Shown here: in pieces, positions 8,761 through 16,722 of the stretch | Numbering within the stretch: the first letter of the stretch is position 1 | Layout: every line of letters begins with the position of its first letter | NCBI RefSeq assembly: GCF_000712975.1 | Contig: NZ_JHQL01000003.1 | Coordinates: 186,001-250,000, forward strand | Origin: Vreelandella neptunia | GTDB lineage: Bacteria > Pseudomonadota > Gammaproteobacteria > Pseudomonadales > Halomonadaceae | Direction of reading: 5' to 3' | Length of the DNA stretch: 64,000 nt | The notes under the pieces: generated by a model | Seen by the model: only the letters and a program-made list of their open reading frames with translations | Database searches by the model: none | What the model was told of the DNA's origin: nothing | Translations under genes and position numbers: made by a program

Positions 8761-10053
8761 ATGACAGCGTACAGACTCCATCACAGAACGGCCCGCCAGT
8801 TTCGGCCTGGCCTTTCGGTCTGCGCCATGGCTTTTGCCCTCGCTGTCCCCGTTACAGCGCAGGCTCAGGATCAGGCGCAGCAGTTCTGCGTGGCCGACCC
8901 GGCGGCAGTAACGGCCCGTGCGTCCATTACGCCACCCGACAAGCCGCTGCCTGAGGCGCTGGTCCACGCCCTCGACGCTGCCGCTCGCGGGGCATTGGAC
9001 GGAGCCGCTGCGCCGGGAGTGATTGCCGGCGTTGTCACACCCGAGGGTAGGTGGAGCGGTGCTTGGGGCGTCGCGGACCCCGAAACCGATGCTGCGATGG
9101 AAGTCGGCATGCACACGCGGATCGGATCGATCACCAAGACCTTCACCGGCACCGCCCTGATGCAGTTGGCCGAGGCTGACAAGCTATCGCTCGACGATAA
9201 GATCGACCAGTATGTGTCCGGCGTTCCCAACGGCGACATCATCACTCTGCGCCATCTGGCTAGCATGACCAGCGGCCTGCTGAGCTATACACAGGCGGAT
9301 CCTTTCCTTGATCTGTTCTTCGCAGACCCTAGCTTGCACTATTCTCCGCAGGATCTGCTTGATTTTGCCTTCCCCGGCTCGCCGATCTTTGCGCCGGGGG
9401 AGAAGTTCAATTACTCGAACACCAATACTGTGCTGCTGGGCCTCGTGATCGAACAGGTGACCGGGCAAGATATCGACAATGTCTTTACTTCGATGATCCT
9501 GGACCCGCTGGGCCTGACAGAGACCACCGGTCCTGACGGTGCTGCCCTCATGCCAGAACCTTATCCGCAGGGATTTACCCTGCAAGGCGATGCTGCCACG
9601 CCGGATGCGCCCTCGAACGCGACGCATTGGGATCCTTCCTGGGGATGGACAGCGGGCGGAATGATCTCGACCCTCGACGACCTGCTGGTTTATGGACGCT
9701 CCCTCGGCACAGGCAAAGGCCTGTTGAGCGCTGAGGCGCAGCAGGAGCGTCTGCGGTCCTTCCCCGAGCCGGCGGGCTACGGCATCGCCATGGGGTGCGT
9801 CGACGGTTGGGTCGGCCACACGGGTGAGCTGCCCGGTTACAACACGACGGTGTTCTACGACACAACGACTGACACAACGGTAGTCGTACAGGCCAACAGC
9901 GATATCCCTTCGGGCGATTGCGGGGATGAGGACGTGCTGCCGGACAACCCCGTTGACCTTGCGTGCAGCTCGCCCGCTAGTCGCGTGTTTGAAGCGTTAT
10001 CCGTTGCCCTCGGGCATCCGTTTTCGATGACACCGACGGCTTCTGCAGAGTGA
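8761..10053 (+). CDS. Exported serine hydrolase, beta-lactamase/PBP (class C-like) family
   Basis: The 430-residue protein has a signal peptide (hydrophobic stretch about 18-36 ending VTAQAQD). Family motifs are Ser-Ile-Thr-Lys (Ser about 123 in RIGSITKTFTG), Tyr-Ser-Asn (FNYSNTN, about 217-219) and His-Thr-Gly (WVGHTGELPGY). Relatives are D-aminopeptidases, esterases, D,D-carboxypeptidases and class C beta-lactamases; the real substrate is not predictable. It is the first gene of a plus-strand unit: its TGA overlaps the GTG of the TpsB-like gene by 4 bp. Late Cys-containing insertions (MGCVDG, GDCGDED, LACSSP) suggest disulfides in an extracytoplasmic protein. Confidence 0.9.
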   Translation: MTAYRLHHRTARQFRPGLSVCAMAFALAVPVTAQAQDQAQQFCVADPAAVTARASITPPDKPLPEALVHALDAAARGALDGAAAPGVIAGVVTPEGRWSGAWGVADPETDAAMEVGMHTRIGSITKTFTGTALMQLAEADKLSLDDKIDQYVSGVPNGDIITLRHLASMTSGLLSYTQADPFLDLFFADPSLHYSPQDLLDFAFPGSPIFAPGEKFNYSNTNTVLLGLVIEQVTGQDIDNVFTSMILDPLGLTETTGPDGAALMPEPYPQGFTLQGDAATPDAPSNATHWDPSWGWTAGGMISTLDDLLVYGRSLGTGKGLLSAEAQQERLRSFPEPAGYGIAMGCVDGWVGHTGELPGYNTTVFYDTTTDTTVVVQANSDIPSGDCGDEDVLPDNPVDLACSSPASRVFEALSVALGHPFSMTPTASAE

Positions 10054-11726
10054 AGGCGTTGACATTGCAGTTCCGCCACAGCTGTTCTTCAGCCCTCCGC
10101 TTGGGTGCCCTTGCACTACTTTGCGCCTGTTTTGCGAGGCCGGCCTTGTCGCAGGGCTTGCCGGACGTCGACCGCATCCTCTCCGAGCAGACCGTGATCC
10201 TGCAACGCTATGAACCGCCGCCTCAGGTGGGCAGTGTCGCCATTGGCGTGCAGGACGAGCGCGACAAGATTGACCTAGAACGCGCCAAAAGCATCCGTTT
10301 TCGCCTAACCTCGGTGCGCGTTGATGGGGCGCGGACCCTACCGTTGTCGACGTTGACGCCGATCTGGCAGGGCCGGATCGGTGCCGAGATCACGCTGGCT
10401 GATCTTTACCGCATGGCAGACGCCGTTGATGCGGCCTATCTTGCCGCGGGCTATTTTTCCAAGACAGTGGTGCCGGTGCAGGATTTTTCTGACGGACAGA
10501 TCCGGCTGCAGGTATTCGAAGGCTATGTCGACCGCATCGAGATCAACAGTCATATTCCTGGCATCGAGACCCGGCTGGCCCCCTACCTGCAACGTATTCT
10601 CGACATGCACCCGATCCGGGTAAAGGTGGCCGAACGCGAGCTGTTGTTGATGAGTGACCTTGCCGGACTGTCGATTGAAGGCACTTTTGTGCGCCCAGAA
10701 GGCGCGACGGGTGGCGGGGTGCTGCGCCTGGAGATCGGACAAGATCGCAGCGCAGGAATGATCGGGCTCGACAATCTGGGATCCGACACCGTTGGCCCAT
10801 TACAAATGGCCGGTGTGGTGACCTTTAACGATGTCCTGAGCCGGTTCGAGACCACCAATTTGACCGGTGTCATCACACCGCAACACCCTGACCGGATGAC
10901 CTTGCTTCAAATGATGCAAAGCTATCCGCTCGGATCGAACGGCCTTAACGCGGGCTACAGTTTTGTTTACCTGCGCCAACACCCCGACGGGGGAGCCGGC
11001 GCGCCGGACATCGATGTGACATCCGCTATGGGCACGGCGTTTTTGTCCTATCCGTTTCTGCGGACGCTGGAGCGGTCGCTCTGGGGGCAGGCTGAACTGA
11101 CGGTGCGCAACGATGATGTGGACGTTCTTGGCTCGGCCGCCGCACGTAGCCGGTTCCGCTGGGCGACGAATTCACTGCAATATAGCCAGAGCTTTGAGAC
11201 ATCCGAGATCAACCTCGAAGGGGCGGTGAATATCGGCACGGCCTCAGATATCGATATGGGCACGGTGCCGGGCGACTTCCGCTTTGTTACCACCGAACTG
11301 GGCTACACACAGGCTTTCAGCGAGACGACGACAATGACGCTGCAGGCTCGCGGCCAATATTCTGGCAGGCCCCTGCCGGGTGCTGTCCAGTTCGGCGTCG
11401 GCGGCGAGACTTATGGGTTGGCCTTCGACAGCGGTACCATCTCTGGCGACAACGGTGCGGCGGCCTCGGCTCAGGTGAACCAAGAGGTCGATGCCGGACT
11501 GGCATTCCTGCCCACTCTCTCAACCTCGGCCTTCGTGGATTATGGCGCGGTCTGGTCCGAAGATGTACCTGGACACATGTATCTTGGCTCCTATGGAGTG
11601 GGCCTTGGTGGGACGTTCGGGGAACGGCTGAATTTCCAGGTTATCGGTGCGCTTCCTTGGACCCGTTCAAATAGAGTGGACGACAAGGGGGGCAAGCTAA
11701 TTTTCCAGCTGGCAATGCCATTCTAA
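10050..11726 (+). CDS. TpsB/ShlB-FhaC-like outer membrane transporter
   Basis: The 558-residue protein starts at GTG, overlapping the upstream stop (GTGA). A signal peptide (LGALALLCACFARPALSQG) is followed by a POTRA_2 domain (about 85-170: FRLTSVRVDGARTLP, AAGYFSKTVVPVQDF, GQIRLQVFEGYVDRIEI), a second POTRA-like segment, then a beta barrel ending in LIFQLAMPF with terminal Phe. TpsB proteins export large beta-helical TpsA adhesins or toxins. No TpsA gene is nearby; its neighbours are serine hydrolases with ordinary signal peptides. Where the family has its VRGY/F motif in loop 6, this protein reads GGETYGLAFDSG, lacking the conserved arginine, so its transport function may be altered. Confidence 0.85.
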   Translation: MKALTLQFRHSCSSALRLGALALLCACFARPALSQGLPDVDRILSEQTVILQRYEPPPQVGSVAIGVQDERDKIDLERAKSIRFRLTSVRVDGARTLPLSTLTPIWQGRIGAEITLADLYRMADAVDAAYLAAGYFSKTVVPVQDFSDGQIRLQVFEGYVDRIEINSHIPGIETRLAPYLQRILDMHPIRVKVAERELLLMSDLAGLSIEGTFVRPEGATGGGVLRLEIGQDRSAGMIGLDNLGSDTVGPLQMAGVVTFNDVLSRFETTNLTGVITPQHPDRMTLLQMMQSYPLGSNGLNAGYSFVYLRQHPDGGAGAPDIDVTSAMGTAFLSYPFLRTLERSLWGQAELTVRNDDVDVLGSAAARSRFRWATNSLQYSQSFETSEINLEGAVNIGTASDIDMGTVPGDFRFVTTELGYTQAFSETTTMTLQARGQYSGRPLPGAVQFGVGGETYGLAFDSGTISGDNGAAASAQVNQEVDAGLAFLPTLSTSAFVDYGAVWSEDVPGHMYLGSYGVGLGGTFGERLNFQVIGALPWTRSNRVDDKGGKLIFQLAMPF

Positions 11727-11783
11727 TCCGGCAGGAGGCATCGCCTCGCCCATCGCGCCATCCATCCCACAGGAGACCCTGAT

Positions 11784-13406
11784 ATGACCACACCGAAAGC
11801 CGCACGCCCCCTTCTGAGGTCGGCCTTGGGCGTTCTAAGCGCTGCCGCCGCGTTGCTTGCACTCAATGCCCCGCTCCATGCGGAGACGCTGCCGACCATT
11901 GCCTTGCCGGACCCGGCGGTTTCTCCTGCGCGGGCGAACCTGCTGCCGGTGCCGCAGGCGCGGATCGATAAGGCAGTCGCCTCGTTGGATGAGCAGGTGC
12001 AGGATATGTTGGAGCGGACCGGAGTACCGGGCCTCGCCGTTGCTGTGGTGCATGGGGAAGAGACACTGCTGATGCGCGGCTGGGGGCTGCGAGCGGAGGG
12101 CGCTGATGCACAGGTTGATGCGGATACAGTCTTTCTGCTCGCTTCGTTGTCTAAATCTGTCGGAGCCACTGTGGTGGCCACGCAGGTCACCGATGGGATC
12201 GTCAGTTGGGACGATCCGGTTCGCAACCACTTGCCGTGGTTTGACTTGGGCGATCCGTGGGTCAGCAATCATGTCACCATCGGGGATCTCTATGCGCACC
12301 GCTCGGGCCTGCCGGATCACGCTGGTGATGATCTCGAGGATGTGGGCTATGACCGCCGCGCGGTGCTGGAACGGCTGGCGCAGCTGCCCATGGGGCGGTT
12401 CAGGGCCGATTACGCCTATACGAACTTCGGCCTGACTGCTGCGGCAGAAGCGGTAGCCGCCGCGACCGGCAAGGACTGGTCCACGCTCTCGGAAGAGGCG
12501 CTTTATGGTCCGCTCGGTATGGAAGTGACCAGTTCGCGCCACTCGGATTACATGGCGCGCGACAATCGCGCCGCGAGTCATGTGCCGGATGCCAACGGCT
12601 TCCGAGTGGCAGACCTGCGCCAGCCTGATGCGCAAAGTCCGGCCGGCGGGGTGAGTTCCAGCGCGCGAGACATGGCGAAATGGATGAAACTGGTGCTCTC
12701 CAGCGGGCGTTTTGAAGGGGAGCAACTGATTGCGTCCGAAGCTCTTGTGCCCGCACTTTCGCCGCATGTCATCAGCGGACATCCAAGTGACGCGGCCGAT
12801 AGGGCTGGCACCTATGGCTACGGCTTTGGTGTTGGCGTACGTCCCACCGGGCGCATTGTGCTAAGCCATTCTGGTGCCTTCGCGTTTGGCGCGGCGACTG
12901 CCTATTCGATGCTGCCGGACCTAGGGCTTGGGATCATCGTGCTGACCAATGCCAGTCCCACAGGTCTCCCCGAAGCGCTGGCTGCCAGCTTTCTTGATCG
13001 CGCAGAGTTTGGTGTGGAACAGCGCGACTGGCTGTCGGCATACGGGCCGCGCATCGAACCGCTCTCTGCCCCAGTCGGGAAGCTAGTGGGCGTGACACCC
13101 CCGGTTGAGCCCTCCGAGGCCCGGCCTGCCGAAGCTTATACTGGGGACTATGACAATGCCTATTTCGGGGTGGCTAAGGTGCGTGAGACCGCTGATGGTT
13201 TGGTGCTCGAGATTGGCCCTGCACCACAACGCCTTCGGTTGACCCATTGGGACGGCGATCGCTTTGTCGCCTTCCCGGTGACAGAGAACCAACCTGAGGG
13301 CTCGATTTCACAGGTTGAGTTCACCATGGGCGCGGATAGGCAAGCAGAAATGATGACCGTTGAACACCTGAACGAGGCGGGCCTTGGAGGATTCCACCGG
13401 CCATGA
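11784..13406 (+). CDS. Exported serine hydrolase with C-terminal DUF3471-like domain
   Basis: The 540-residue protein has a signal peptide (SALGVLSAAAALLALNAPLHAE). The serine hydrolase fold shows Ser-Leu-Ser-Lys (LLASLSKSVGA, about 117-120), Tyr-Thr-Asn (YAYTNFG) and His-Ser-Gly (LSHSGAFAFG). Residues from about 440 (AYTGDYDNAYFGVAKV) form the small beta domain often annotated DUF3471. It follows the TpsB-like gene by 57 bp with its own CAGGAG ribosome site, so it is probably the third gene of the operon. It shares catalytic motifs with the first hydrolase but differs in length and C-terminus, so this is not a recent duplication. Its periplasmic or surface substrate is unknown. Confidence 0.9.
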   Translation: MTTPKAARPLLRSALGVLSAAAALLALNAPLHAETLPTIALPDPAVSPARANLLPVPQARIDKAVASLDEQVQDMLERTGVPGLAVAVVHGEETLLMRGWGLRAEGADAQVDADTVFLLASLSKSVGATVVATQVTDGIVSWDDPVRNHLPWFDLGDPWVSNHVTIGDLYAHRSGLPDHAGDDLEDVGYDRRAVLERLAQLPMGRFRADYAYTNFGLTAAAEAVAAATGKDWSTLSEEALYGPLGMEVTSSRHSDYMARDNRAASHVPDANGFRVADLRQPDAQSPAGGVSSSARDMAKWMKLVLSSGRFEGEQLIASEALVPALSPHVISGHPSDAADRAGTYGYGFGVGVRPTGRIVLSHSGAFAFGAATAYSMLPDLGLGIIVLTNASPTGLPEALAASFLDRAEFGVEQRDWLSAYGPRIEPLSAPVGKLVGVTPPVEPSEARPAEAYTGDYDNAYFGVAKVRETADGLVLEIGPAPQRLRLTHWDGDRFVAFPVTENQPEGSISQVEFTMGADRQAEMMTVEHLNEAGLGGFHRP

Positions 13407-13631
13407 CGCAGCCCAGCTGAGTGCTGGATCAACTGCGTGGACCGTGTTGCTATCAGACCGTTGGGTAGTTATCAGGGCTCAGCACCATCTCTAAAGGGCA
13501 CATAAGCATCTGTTACAAACTTTGAGCTACCATGAGAGACTGTGCATTATCATTTGATACAAGATACGCTGGAGGTGTTTTGATCAGTAAGTGACTTTTA
13601 TAGAAAAATTTTTCAATGAGTTATAAAAATA

Positions 13632-14168
13632 ATGAATAATATTCCGTTGTTTGGCTTACAAAAATACATATGGTGGTTACCCTCAGCTTCACTGGTGTTC
13701 TTTGCTACAATTTTACTGGCAGCTGAAGTGAAGCCCGTTCCTGGCACTTTTGCTCCTTCACAAGATGAGGCTCCCATATTGATGATGGATACTCAGGAAG
13801 GACGCCGTTTTATTAGCCGTGACGACATCGAATCCTTGCCCCTTTATGCTACAAGTTTTCAGCATTTCAAAGGGTTGCATGGGAATTTTGCAGGCGTATG
13901 GCTGAATGATTTGCTCTCTGCTCAAAATATTGATGAAACGGCAACGCTTCGTTTCATCGCTCATGACGATTACAGCGTTTTTATAAATTTAGAAGATCGT
14001 CTCAAGCGAGATTATCTTCTCGTTACCCGCCTCGACGGAGCGCCTCTAACGCTGACTGACTTTGGTCCCATGTTGCTAATTGTCCCGGCTGAGGCAGAAT
14101 CTGTTCAAGCTGGAACAGCCGACATGACCCATTGGATCTGGTCAATTCGAGATATCATCGTCCAATGA
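13632..14168 (+). CDS. Exported SUOX-fold-like protein without cofactor cysteine
   Basis: The 178-residue protein has an N-terminal membrane or signal segment (WWLPSASLVFFATILLAAE). The remainder resembles the molybdopterin-binding oxidoreductase fold in short form (ISRDDIESLPLYATSF, FAGVWLNDLLS, FGPMLLIVPAE, THWIWSIRDI). There is no cysteine anywhere, so it cannot supply the Mo-ligating Cys of true sulfite-oxidase-type enzymes; a sensory or ligand-binding role is more likely. Its stop overlaps the start of the following diguanylate cyclase (ATGA), so the pair is probably one signalling unit. Low GC sets it apart from the preceding block. The fold assignment is inference. Confidence 0.7.
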   Translation: MNNIPLFGLQKYIWWLPSASLVFFATILLAAEVKPVPGTFAPSQDEAPILMMDTQEGRRFISRDDIESLPLYATSFQHFKGLHGNFAGVWLNDLLSAQNIDETATLRFIAHDDYSVFINLEDRLKRDYLLVTRLDGAPLTLTDFGPMLLIVPAEAESVQAGTADMTHWIWSIRDIIVQ

Positions 14169-15289
14169 AGTTGGGGATTGTCAAGTCAATAGGCTGGAAG
14201 CTGGGATTAGCTTTCATTCTGGTAACGGGTACTTTTGCTATTGCAATGTCGTTATATGGTTTACATGTTCGTCAGCAAATGGGTTCTAATTATACCTCGC
14301 TGGTAGCAGTAATTGTACGCTCGCAGACGCATGCCGTTATGTTTCGAAACGCTTTGGAGGATTTACGCGATAGTCCTAGAAATCCTGACGTATTTAGTCG
14401 ACTGGAGAATCTTTTATGGCGAATACCACAACATATTGATGGAATCAGTTTTAGCCTACAGACAAATCAGCTTTCAGAATCAGATTATCATGCCTCTTTG
14501 GCTAGGTTACAGGATATTAGGGAGCGTCTGTATGAGATGCGCCAGCAGCTCGATGGAATTATCTTAGGCGATTCAACCGAAAAGTTTCTGCGTGATGGCC
14601 AAGTGATCGAAAACGACTTGGCTCAGATTTACAGCGCCTTTGAAGGAATGGTGCATTCAGAAGCAGCTAAGCAGCGCATTGTCATGAAACGACTGGGGCG
14701 CACCATATCGGTGCTGGCTTTCATGACCTTGATACTGATAGTAGGACTTCTAATTTCATTAATTAGACTTAAACGCGAACACCAAAAAGTTAAGCGTCTC
14801 AGTCAGTTTGATGAACTCACAAAATTAGGCAATCGTCGCTACTTGCTGAGCTTTGCAGAACGTTTTTGTAAACATAGCCAGCGCTCTGGTAGTCCTCTGG
14901 GTTTAATTCTTATAGATATTGACCATTTCAAATATGTCAATGATACATTTGGCCATCCTGCCGGTGATCAAATACTTCAGGTTCTTGCGGGAGTGCTAAA
15001 AGATGAAGCTCGCAAAATAGATGTGTTAGCTCGAATTGGAGGTGAAGAGTTCTGTATATTAATACCAGATACAGATATTGATGGCGCCATGCAGCTAGCA
15101 GAACGACTGCGCAAAAAGACGAGCAATCTAACACAAAAACAATTGGGCGTTGACACCTCAGTTACAATAAGTCTAGGAGTAGCGATAGCATGCAAAAACG
15201 AAGCTACTTTTAAGTATCTTTATGCACGTGCAGACAAAGCCTTATATCAAGCGAAAATGCATGGTCGCAACCGGATAGAATTCGGTTAG
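14165..15289 (+). CDS. Membrane diguanylate cyclase (GGDEF)
   Basis: From the ATG at 14165, which overlaps the upstream TGA, the protein has 374 residues. It has a transmembrane segment at about 8-30, a helical periplasmic region of roughly 150 residues, a second membrane segment at about 180-202, and a C-terminal GGDEF domain. The active site reads RIGGEEFCIL (GGEEF, a catalytically competent variant), with the expected FDELTKLGNRR and DIDHFKYVNDTFGHPAGDQ motifs. It should make cyclic di-GMP in response to periplasmic input, plausibly through the coupled SUOX-like protein. No RxxD inhibitory site is seen ahead of GGEEF. Confidence 0.92.
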   Translation: MKLGIVKSIGWKLGLAFILVTGTFAIAMSLYGLHVRQQMGSNYTSLVAVIVRSQTHAVMFRNALEDLRDSPRNPDVFSRLENLLWRIPQHIDGISFSLQTNQLSESDYHASLARLQDIRERLYEMRQQLDGIILGDSTEKFLRDGQVIENDLAQIYSAFEGMVHSEAAKQRIVMKRLGRTISVLAFMTLILIVGLLISLIRLKREHQKVKRLSQFDELTKLGNRRYLLSFAERFCKHSQRSGSPLGLILIDIDHFKYVNDTFGHPAGDQILQVLAGVLKDEARKIDVLARIGGEEFCILIPDTDIDGAMQLAERLRKKTSNLTQKQLGVDTSVTISLGVAIACKNEATFKYLYARADKALYQAKMHGRNRIEFG

Positions 15290-15361
15290 GGAAATGTGTA
15301 GAGATGGAGGGGAGGGCGTCAAAGGAGTTGCACTCAGATTTTTCGTCCAGGGCCTCAAAAT

Positions 15362-15727
15362 TTAGCTCACCCACTCGGGCCGTTGATCGGCAAACAGCTC
15401 TTTAGAGGGAGAATGATTTATTGGGCTATCTATGCTTCCAGCAGGTATAAACACTAATCCAAAATCTTCTAAACTAGTCGGCAAGCCAGATCCACAAACA
15501 CTACAGAAAGTTTTTCTATGCAAACTATTGGGATGATGATAAGTATTTATTTTATCAAATCCGCTGACCCATTTTATCTTCTCTTCTTTAAAGAAAATAT
15601 TTGCTGCACGTGATGATCCTGTACCTTTCTGGCAACGCTTGCAGTTACAGAGAACAAACGAATCGTATTCCCCTTCAACTTCATAAACAACGCGTCCACA
15701 TAGGCAAGACCCAGTTACTTTATCCAA
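15362..15727 (-). CDS. GFA (CENP-V/Mss4-like) family zinc protein
   Basis: The 121-residue protein has the zinc-binding cysteine pattern of the GFA family: SCLCGRVVYEVEG, LCNCKRCQKGTGS, and TFCSVCGSGLP. Members are often labelled glutathione-dependent formaldehyde-activating enzymes, though most have no shown activity. The gene is convergent with the diguanylate cyclase and has no operon partner. Function beyond zinc binding is unassigned. Confidence 0.88.
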   Translation of the reverse strand: MDKVTGSCLCGRVVYEVEGEYDSFVLCNCKRCQKGTGSSRAANIFFKEEKIKWVSGFDKINTYHHPNSLHRKTFCSVCGSGLPTSLEDFGLVFIPAGSIDSPINHSPSKELFADQRPEWVS

Positions 15728-16290
15728 AATGCCCCCTAAAAATAAATAGTATTAACATACATTATTAGCCTTAAGTATCGGCCTATAGGTATGTATCAGG
15801 TATGGATCGATACTATACACTTAAAAAATTATTCCTCTTACAAAATAGCATTTTCAAGTAGATTATCAACAGTAATAAGCCAAGAGCCATCACCCTGCCT
15901 TATTCCCTGCTTTTTTATCTTCTTACTGAAATTCACATCATGAAATAAACGCCACTTCACTGCGACGGCAGCCAGACAGAGTCAATAGCTTTAGCGCATT
16001 GGCTGCCGGGAGACTCAGCACAGCGGTAGTTGCTTTGCCTGCATTATCGGTGCGCGTGCCATCTACTGCTTGCCATCCTGGCGTAATGCTGAAAGTTGAA
16101 AGTGAGTGGCGTTGACGCCACAAGCAGCTTTAGGTTGATGGCTTGCATAAGCTTTTGCCAGTACGTCGGCTTTCACTCAGCTCTTAAAATAGCGGCCTAT
16201 AAGGCTAATTTACTTGAGGATTAGCGTTGACTTATGCAGGCTGGGTCTGTAATTATAAAAAATAATTAATATTCCAATAAAAATTCGATT
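15728..16290. other. Intergenic region with an integrase remnant
   Basis: This is 560 bp without an intact gene. The outer parts (15730-15930 and 16190-16290) are AT-rich. The middle is GC-richer and carries a minus-strand reading frame that looks like a piece of a tyrosine recombinase (listed separately). The promoter for the following five-gene cluster should lie in 16190-16290. Confidence 0.5.
15938..16123 (-). pseudogene. Possible tyrosine recombinase (integrase) fragment
   Basis: The frame encodes a segment ending AANALKLLTLSGCRRSEV, which matches the region around the first catalytic arginine of P4-type phage integrases (usually LLLLTGCRRSEI followed by a Leu-Arg-Trp block). The match then stops at once, so only about 40 residues remain and no other integrase box is present. 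If right, it marks an old island or prophage edge beside the unknown gene cluster. Confidence 0.45.
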
Positions 16291-16722
16291 ATGGGAGTAG
16301 GTGTGTCTGCATGCCGAAATACAGCCGTCATTTTCGGCCTACTAGCCAGCTTTTCCTGCTTTCAGAGCTATAACCAACCTGTTTATGCTGATAGCTGGGA
16401 TGATTTCGCTGCACAGCTGTTATGCGGTGATGGAGAAAGCTGCTCCTCCTCGCAAAACATAGCCCCTAGCAATCCACTCATTATTGAAGGCACCGTTCTG
16501 CCTGACGATGCTGCTCGCGGTGTTGATGAAGAGCAGGCCTTTTTTATTCAACAAGGCGCTTATTTGAATCAAGCGGGTACGCTGATATCGCTTGAAGACA
16601 GCGCCGTGGTTGTGACTTTGCCAGAACGCGGCCAATTAAAAACGGCAAGCGGTACGGCGGTACTGACCGCACCTCGAACGGCCCCCGTTATTATCACTGT
16701 CCCAAGCGAAAAAAGAGAATAA
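16291..16722 (+). CDS. Unrecognised exported protein, first gene of five-gene cluster
   Basis: The 143-residue protein is not recognised. A signal peptide is clear (TAVIFGLLASFSCFQ, likely cleavage after VYA near residue 33). The mature part has a Cys pair (LLCGDGESC) and is otherwise acidic to neutral, with short beta-prone stretches such as AVVVTLPERG and APVIITVPSE. The ATG at 16291 has no good ribosome site, so the start is uncertain. Its TAA shares one base with the ATG of the next gene (TAATG), linking it tightly to the large membrane protein. The likely location is periplasmic. Confidence 0.75.
   Translation: MGVGVSACRNTAVIFGLLASFSCFQSYNQPVYADSWDDFAAQLLCGDGESCSSSQNIAPSNPLIIEGTVLPDDAARGVDEEQAFFIQQGAYLNQAGTLISLEDSAVVVTLPERGQLKTASGTAVLTAPRTAPVIITVPSEKRE

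Noticed and set aside
9184-9819. 211-codon minus-strand frame inside the first serine hydrolase
   Set aside because: It is antisense to a gene with clear catalytic motifs and signal peptide; long antisense frames are expected in GC-rich DNA.
11835-12782. 315-codon minus-strand frame inside the second serine hydrolase
   Set aside because: Antisense shadow of a GC-rich gene; His/Arg-rich translation with no domain.
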